Shown here: piece by piece, positions 58,561 to 64,000 of the stretch
Layout of the letters: every line of letters starts with the position of its first letter
Numbering within the stretch: position 1 is the first letter of the stretch
NCBI RefSeq assembly: GCF_003589595.1
Contig: NW_020656077.1
Coordinates: forward strand, 1,744,369 to 1,808,368
DNA from: Hyposmocoma kahamanoa
Taxonomy: Eukaryota; Arthropoda; Insecta; Lepidoptera; Cosmopterigidae
Direction: 5' to 3'
DNA: 64,000 nucleotides
Translations under genes and position numbers: made by a program
Notes under the pieces: model-generated
The model's database searches: none
Seen by the model: only the letters and a program-made list of their open reading frames with translations
What the model was told of the DNA's origin: nothing

Positions 58561-58617
58561 CTATTTAGCTTATAGTATTTTGTTCTTCTTGTTTTAAATG
58601 TAGCACCAAACTAATGT

Positions 58618-58733
58618 ATTATAATCAGTTTGGCCCAGGCAGTGGTTGACTGGTAGAAAATGCCTAATAGCATTAATTCCGCCATTTGTACTTCAGTGTG
58701 TTGTACAATAAAGTTTAAATAAATAAATAAATA
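58618..58733 (+). repeat. Retrotransposon 3' end with (TAAA)n tail
   Basis: TTGACTGGTAGAAAATGCCT, AGCATTAATTCCGCCATTTG, CAATAAAGTTTAAATAAATA. This resembles a LINE 3' untranslated end that is very common in lepidopteran DNA. No coding part is present. The minus-strand 77-codon frame over it is spurious. Confidence 0.65.
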
Positions 58734-60537
58734 TGGTTTATAATTATTTAGATAAATATGTGTAATTAATAAATTAACACTTGTTTTATTTACACTTATA
58801 TTTATTTTATTTTCAAAAACACACAACTCAGTAATGGTTCGCATTTATTCATATCGAGTGAATAATAATGTGCCAAGTACGAAAACTAGAGGCCGGAAGT
58901 TACAATTAGTAAGACTGGAAACAGAACCAGTAAATAATTACCACTCCAGTGCCATTTAAACGCTGCATTTTGTCCGTAAGGTGAACTACATAATATATAT
59001 CCTAAATCATTGCCGTGACAATTATTTGTCTATCCTAAAAGTATCGTGTATCTTTAAAGCAAGAACATAAATCTCTGTTAGATTTAAGAGCTTGTATGTG
59101 TAGTAAACGTCATTTTGTCTTATTTTTTGGCCTCCATAGTCGATGAAATCGAAAGAAAATTTAACCTCTGTTGTCCTCCTCCACTCTTAACATCCGCTTG
59201 TTATTATTATACTGCTTTTATAAAGTCATCACGTGATATAAGTTAGCTAATATGCCAATAACCGCGCATTTACCTCACGAGGAATCAAAGCGCTAAATTA
59301 ATACTATCTGAGATAATAGTATAGCGTGAAGAAGTACCTTTATAATAGCTCAAACAAACAAGAAATGACCTCATTTTGCAGAGCAAAAACTTGTTTAAAT
59401 ATTTTGCTCACCTTCGAGATGTGGGAACCTTAGAGCAGTGTTGCTTGCAAACAACATAAATGTTTGTCGATAGTCGATACAATAAGTCGAACAGGCAAAC
59501 GCATTACTAGAATTATCCTTCCTTGTGTTCCCGGTGACATGTAGAGCCATCTAAGTGCTTTGAGAGAGACGAAAGCAATAAGGGATACATTTAATACCGC
59601 TAACACATTATCTAAAGCGATTGCCCACCCGGCTGACAATTGGGGCAATTATAGATAACCCAATTTCTGACTCACCTAATATGTGTGACGGTGGCGTAAT
59701 AACATTTGCAAGTAGTCTTCTTCCTCTTAGTTACCAAGATGGAACCACAAATGAGGGCGTAAAGTAAGTAGGTAAAATTTAGAAGGATTTACGATTTCGT
59801 CTCAAAACCTCACTACACACGAAAACTATTCATAAGTGTTGACATGGATCCCGTATGATCAGAGAGGTGCGCGCGCGCGCATAATCATTGTTATTATGCC
59901 ATTTTTGTCGTGACGCAACTAAGCCACACCATTTTGCGGCTCATACGCTTTTTATTCGTATTTAGTTTAACAGAAACTGCACAAATTATAAACCTTCGAC
60001 ATGGTGGCTGTAAACATGATAGTAATCTATGTACCTAAATAATTAACAATTCTTATAGTCTTAGCTGAATATAAATTTAGATTAAAAAAAAGAATTAAAA
60101 AAGAGTAGAGCATACCAATTGCCTCCTTTATAGTGTACGAGTATTTGACCAGCACTGACACTACTGACACACTATAGCTTTTATGATATAGGATTGATTC
60201 AATACCTTTATTATTTTCCAAGAATTATTAACAAATGAAGAACATTTCATGAAGGACAAGTGAGTAAAAAATATACACCCACACCCACATAATGAAACGA
60301 AGCATTATGCTATGATTGGAAATGTCATAGTACATAACTGGATTATGTTAACCCGTCATCCAGCAATACGACACATGTTCTAGATGCACCTGGAAACAAA
60401 TGCAGTTATAATGAATGGAAAATAATGTCGCAAATTGGAGTTTGCACAGCCGCGACTATACCGAGATAATCTGTCGTATTGGAGGAAACAGGATCGAACT
60501 TGCTTACGCCATCTTCTAGAAGAATTTAAGAAAAAAA
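58734..60537. other. Unannotated AT-rich DNA
   Basis: The frame 59430-59648 (minus) is hydrophobic but without a domain. A short (CG)n run, GCGCGCGCGC, lies at about 59869-59880. No gene is called. Confidence 0.45.
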
Positions 60538-60577
60538 TTAAGTCAAACAGTTACTTGAAAGTAACTGTTTGACTTAA
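60538..60577. repeat. Perfect 19-bp inverted repeat, 2-nt loop
   Basis: TTAAGTCAAACAGTTACTT (60538-60556) and its exact complement at 60559-60577 are separated by GA. A-rich and T-rich flanks extend the stem imperfectly. Confidence 0.95.
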
Positions 60578-61177
60578 ATTTTTAAATTATAAAAAATAAA
60601 TTATTTTACATATTTTCTCGACGTAAATAAGAAACTTACAGTGTTCTAGGTACTTGAGTTGACTATTTAATAGTTTTATTACAATAAGAACAGATAACTA
60701 AAAATGGTTTCTTTAAGTGCTATTATGATTTTTGTAATAAAAACTAAATAAAAAATAAATAGTATTTCTGTGGCGAAAATTAAAAAAAGAATTCTGCACT
60801 ATTTAGCGATTTTATTTGGAATACAAATATGCCAAAGCAAGTTATTTGAATTATATAAAAGAATACAAATTTCAATTACAGAATACGATGCAGGCACTCG
60901 CCAGTAGTTCAACACCCACCCATAAACAATACTCTCAAAAAAAATTTGCTTGTAAGAACAATATACGTCCTTAACTGTAACATCTTAGGTAGCAGAAAGC
61001 AATTTGTAAAAACACTTTTACCATAAGTACTAAGTACCAGGTACCTATTAATTAGACCTAACCCATGGATACATCTCTAATATGTAGCTTTTACTAAACA
61101 CTTTGTCAAAAATCAGCTGATATACCACTACACTCTAAAAAATTAACTTCAATTTCATTATCCGACACTCAACCTCA
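60578..61177. other. Unannotated AT-rich DNA
   Basis: Nothing recognisable before the 3' end of the retrotransposon fragment. Confidence 0.45.
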
Positions 61178-62280
61178 CTCAAATCATTTTTATTTCAGAA
61201 ATAAGCAAAATACACTTTAAATCGTCATAATAATTAAACTCTATTGCTAATTCGTAAGGCAGATTCCAATGAGAAGAATGAGCATCTCTAGGGTTTGCTC
61301 TTTATAAATATTACATTTATCATTTACAATATTTATTTCAAGCATCTTAGATCGAGACTACTTGCAAGTGCTAAACGGGTCAATACTACGGATTTTTTTC
61401 ATCGAAGTACGCAAAAACTGTGTAACAAACTTTAATATAAAGTTTTTGTTTTACAATAGTTTAAGCCTCGCAAACGCTAAATATGGAATATCAACCGAAA
61501 TCTTAATACAGAAACGTATTCATTGCCCCTTAAATAAATTTGTGACTTTATGAAGGCGACTGTCAAGAACAGCTAGTTTATATTTATGTATATATATATA
61601 TATATATCTACAAGGTTTATTTTTTTTATCTATAATGTTTGTGACCGTTTTTCAAACAGTGGGTATAATATAAATATCACATAATTTGCACATAAAAGAA
61701 GTATCATCAGTAAACAATACAATCTCATGTTCTATGCCCTCCACGAGACTAGGAAAGTCATTCATATAAATGAAAAACAAAAATGGACCTATAATTAAAC
61801 TTTGACGGACTCTACGTGGACCCTACCACTCAAATACTATTTAGGTAAGAAAGCCGTGTCCCACAATAAAGATGAAATTTCCTGACCATGTTATCATGAA
61901 AGACAATAAAAAGGTGGCCTTGGAAAGGTCACAGAATACACCTATAGCATCCTGTGCAAGGACCAAATATGTATTTCACTTACTCAACACCAGCATCAGT
62001 TGTAGGGCGACTCGAGTGAAATAAAATTGTTTAAGAGACATTAAGTTGTTACTATAAAAATGTGCACATATTAGATTTAAAAAAAATTTCAAATATTTTA
62101 CTGAGAGTTCAAATAGGTCTGAAGTAGTAATTGGTGGGATCTGAATCTTGTAGTACAAGATTTCAAAAAGTTGTTACTGTTAAACTGTGCACATATTACA
62201 TTTCAAAAAATTTTTACAAATATTTTACTTAACAATTGAAATAGGTGGAGTTTGAATTACTACCAGATTTAAAAGTGGCA
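61178..62280 (-). pseudogene. Non-LTR retrotransposon (Jockey/CR1-like) with decayed reverse transcriptase
   Basis: Read on the minus strand from about 62280 down. First is a segment like ..HFYSNNLMSLKQF (62060-62020), the region before the first catalytic motif in LINE reverse transcriptases. Then, after a frameshift, RPTTDAGV (about 62010), FCDLSKA (about 61930) and, in another frame, FHDNMVRKFHLYCGTR (about 61895-61850). Next is VRQSLIIGPFLFFIYMNDFP (about 61810-61755), equivalent to GVPQGS..GPLLF.IYINDLP, and LFTDDTS (about 61705), equivalent to the catalytic F.DD. The 3' third (61530-61178) matches the fragment at 29951-30310 and ends near AAATAAAAATGATTTGAG. At least three frameshifts and several stops make it inactive. 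A 125-bp tandem duplication lies in its upstream part. Confidence 0.85.
62045..62275. repeat. Diverged tandem duplication, 125-bp offset
   Basis: GTTGTTACTATAAAAATGTG (62045) and GTTGTTACTGTTAAACTGTG (62170) begin two similar units, each followed by CACATATTA and CAAATATTTTACT at matching distances. The duplication is inside the reverse transcriptase remnant. Confidence 0.8.
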
Positions 62281-63160
62281 TATCTTAGCTTTTGCTTTGC
62301 TTTGCTTTATATGAGGTCAGGAAACACCATCAGCAACACTTTTGTAAAATACGGGCGCAATACAGTCAATTTTTATTTATTACTTACAGACAAGCCATCA
62401 AGCCATAAAGATCAGCAGTATTTATAATATCTATTGATTCAAAAAGTCGTTTGGAAATATGTAACGGAATTTAAAATTAGTAAGACTAAGTCCTATATTT
62501 TCTTTTAGTAAGGATTCAGAGGCGGTGGGAAACGAATTTGACGACTTTATAGTCGAAATTGGGAGATCAGAATATATACATAATTCACGTTGTAATATTG
62601 TTCACATTTAATAAGATCATTTTATATAAATTGTTTTTACATAGGTAACAGTATTTTATATATTGTCTATGAAAATATTTGTTACGAGGTGTAATATAAT
62701 TTTTTATAATTAATAGGGTTAGACACGAATCACAGAGTGAAGTCGTAGTGGTACTTGTCTGTCCGATATTAGAGTGTAATTTAAAATTTAAAAGCCGGGG
62801 TACGGAGGGAGAGCAGTTCTCGCCCGCTGCGCTGTAACAAATCTTAAAATAAATGTACTTTCGTTAGAGATTAGATTATCGTGGCAGCGGCGGGCGAACG
62901 CCAGAAGCGAATTTGTTTGCGTTTCCAAACTTGTTTCTTTTTTCGTGATTGCTCACTATGAGGGAAATTGAAATAAAAGCATTATATGAATATAATCAAC
63001 ATTTATTTTGTTCTACGTATCTACGCGTATATATTAATTGCTATTATCAAATAATCAGGCGTTTGGGGAAATAAAATTTAGATTAATTTGCACGGGATTT
63101 GTACTTGTTTAATATAACAAATCTGTTCAAGCTCTATGCAGAATATCTGTATCGACACAA

Positions 63161-63162
<2 letters not shown>
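62281..63162. other. Unannotated DNA with a GC-richer patch
   Basis: About 62780-62935 is GC-richer (AAAGCCGGGGTACGGAGGG, GGCAGCGGCGGGCGAACGCC). There is no supported reading frame. Confidence 0.4.
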
Positions 63163-63199
<37 letters not shown>

Positions 63200-63409
63200 T
63201 TTATGTGGCGGTGTATGTTTGTCTGTTTGTCGGTGTATGTGTTTGCGCGCGTGGTGCGTGCGTCTCAATGTGCGTGTCGGTGTCTGTGTCTGTGTCTGTG
63301 TGCGTATTTGTGTGCGAGTCTGTGTGTATGTGTGTATATGTGTGTGTCTGTGTGTGACTGTAAGTGTGTATGTGTGATTATATATGTCTGTGTGCATGTC
63401 TTTATGTGT

Positions 63410-63451
<42 letters not shown>

Positions 63452-63470
63452 ATCTGTGTGTGACTGTGCG
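63163..63470. repeat. (GT)n microsatellite tract
   Basis: Two pure GT runs (about 63164-63196 and 63412-63450) bracket about 215 bp of imperfect GT-rich sequence, with all GT on the plus strand. The 68-98 codon frames of Cys and Val residues here are translations of the microsatellite, not genes. Confidence 0.97.
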
Positions 63471-64000
63471 TGTATGCGTTTTTACATACAAATTTATTCC
63501 ACTGTGATAAAAAACGGTTCAAATCGAAATATAAAATTGATTTTACTACACAAAAAATGCACTAATCCAAGCCTTATTCCACACGTATGACTAAATGATA
63601 ATTGGGGTAAATAATCGCAGAAATGTCATTAATTGAAAAGACATTAATTAATATTGAGATTAACCACAGACATACATTAACGCATAACATTATATCGCAT
63701 AATTGGCCAAAAGTATAGAGAACTCTAACAATGTCAAATGTGCACATTAAGTATACCAGGATACCACTCCCACTAGTATAAAATTGAGAAACGATCGGAA
63801 GGCACTTTCCACAATTTGCTTAACCTTTGTTGGTTCTGCTGCCACCTTACAAAACATTTTTGAGGAAGTTATATAGTATTTGTTTAACAAATTATCAGAA
63901 TATAGAACAAAGAATAACAGAATATCAATGCCGTTGGTAGTATTGGCCACGAACTTGCGGATACAGGTAAAAATATAGAAGACACACCAGTAGCAGTCAT
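63471..64000. other. Unannotated AT-rich DNA
   Basis: No gene or recognised repeat is visible. The minus-strand frame 63747-63950 has no domain. Confidence 0.45.

Noticed and set aside
63099..63590. Long Cys/Val and Thr/His-rich open frames on both strands
   Set aside because: They are translations of the GT microsatellite, which is open in several frames on both strands.

Overview
This window looks like insect nuclear DNA, most likely from a moth or butterfly. It is AT-rich and full of short decayed transposons. Several repeats match types I know as common in Lepidoptera: the repeat ending near 38336, the retrotransposon tail ending in (TAAA)n near 58733, and tRNA-headed SINEs. No species can be named. 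There is one assembly gap of 10 N at 22247-22256.

I found no host protein-coding exon I could defend. Open reading frames outside transposons are at most about 95 codons, have no recognisable domains, and mostly run through AT-rich sequence or repeats. The window is best read as an intergenic region or a very long intron. A few GC/CpG-richer islets (about 6592-6905, 7325-7515, 10815-11190, 19300-19510, 43790-43935 and 62780-62935) stand out and could be regulatory DNA or untranslated exons.

The only nearly complete coding unit is a mariner DNA transposon (24896-26173). It has perfect 23-bp inverted ends, a TA target duplication and a 340-codon transposase frame broken by one in-frame TGA. 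Decayed non-LTR retrotransposon fragments lie at 28008-28330, 29951-30310, 47398-47480, 54530-54600, 55205-55740, 58618-58733 and 61178-62280; the last carries reverse transcriptase motifs and a 125-bp internal tandem duplication.

The rest is a mosaic of repeat families. R1 is an about 300-bp element with an A-rich end, present in 15 copies. R2 lies upstream of R1 in at least two places. R3 to R7 are other interspersed repeats. SINE-1, SINE-2 and SINE-3 are tRNA-derived or related to tRNA-derived elements. M1 is an about 880-bp inverted-repeat element present twice, once between two clusters of TATCGATA-type motifs. There are also fold-back MITEs at 33787-34007 and 35097-35354, several perfect hairpins, and a (GT)n tract near the right end. 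R1 strands are given so that the A-rich end is 3'. No new multigene system is visible. The items most worth a second look are the R2-R1 composite, the M1 pair, and the TATCGATA clusters.
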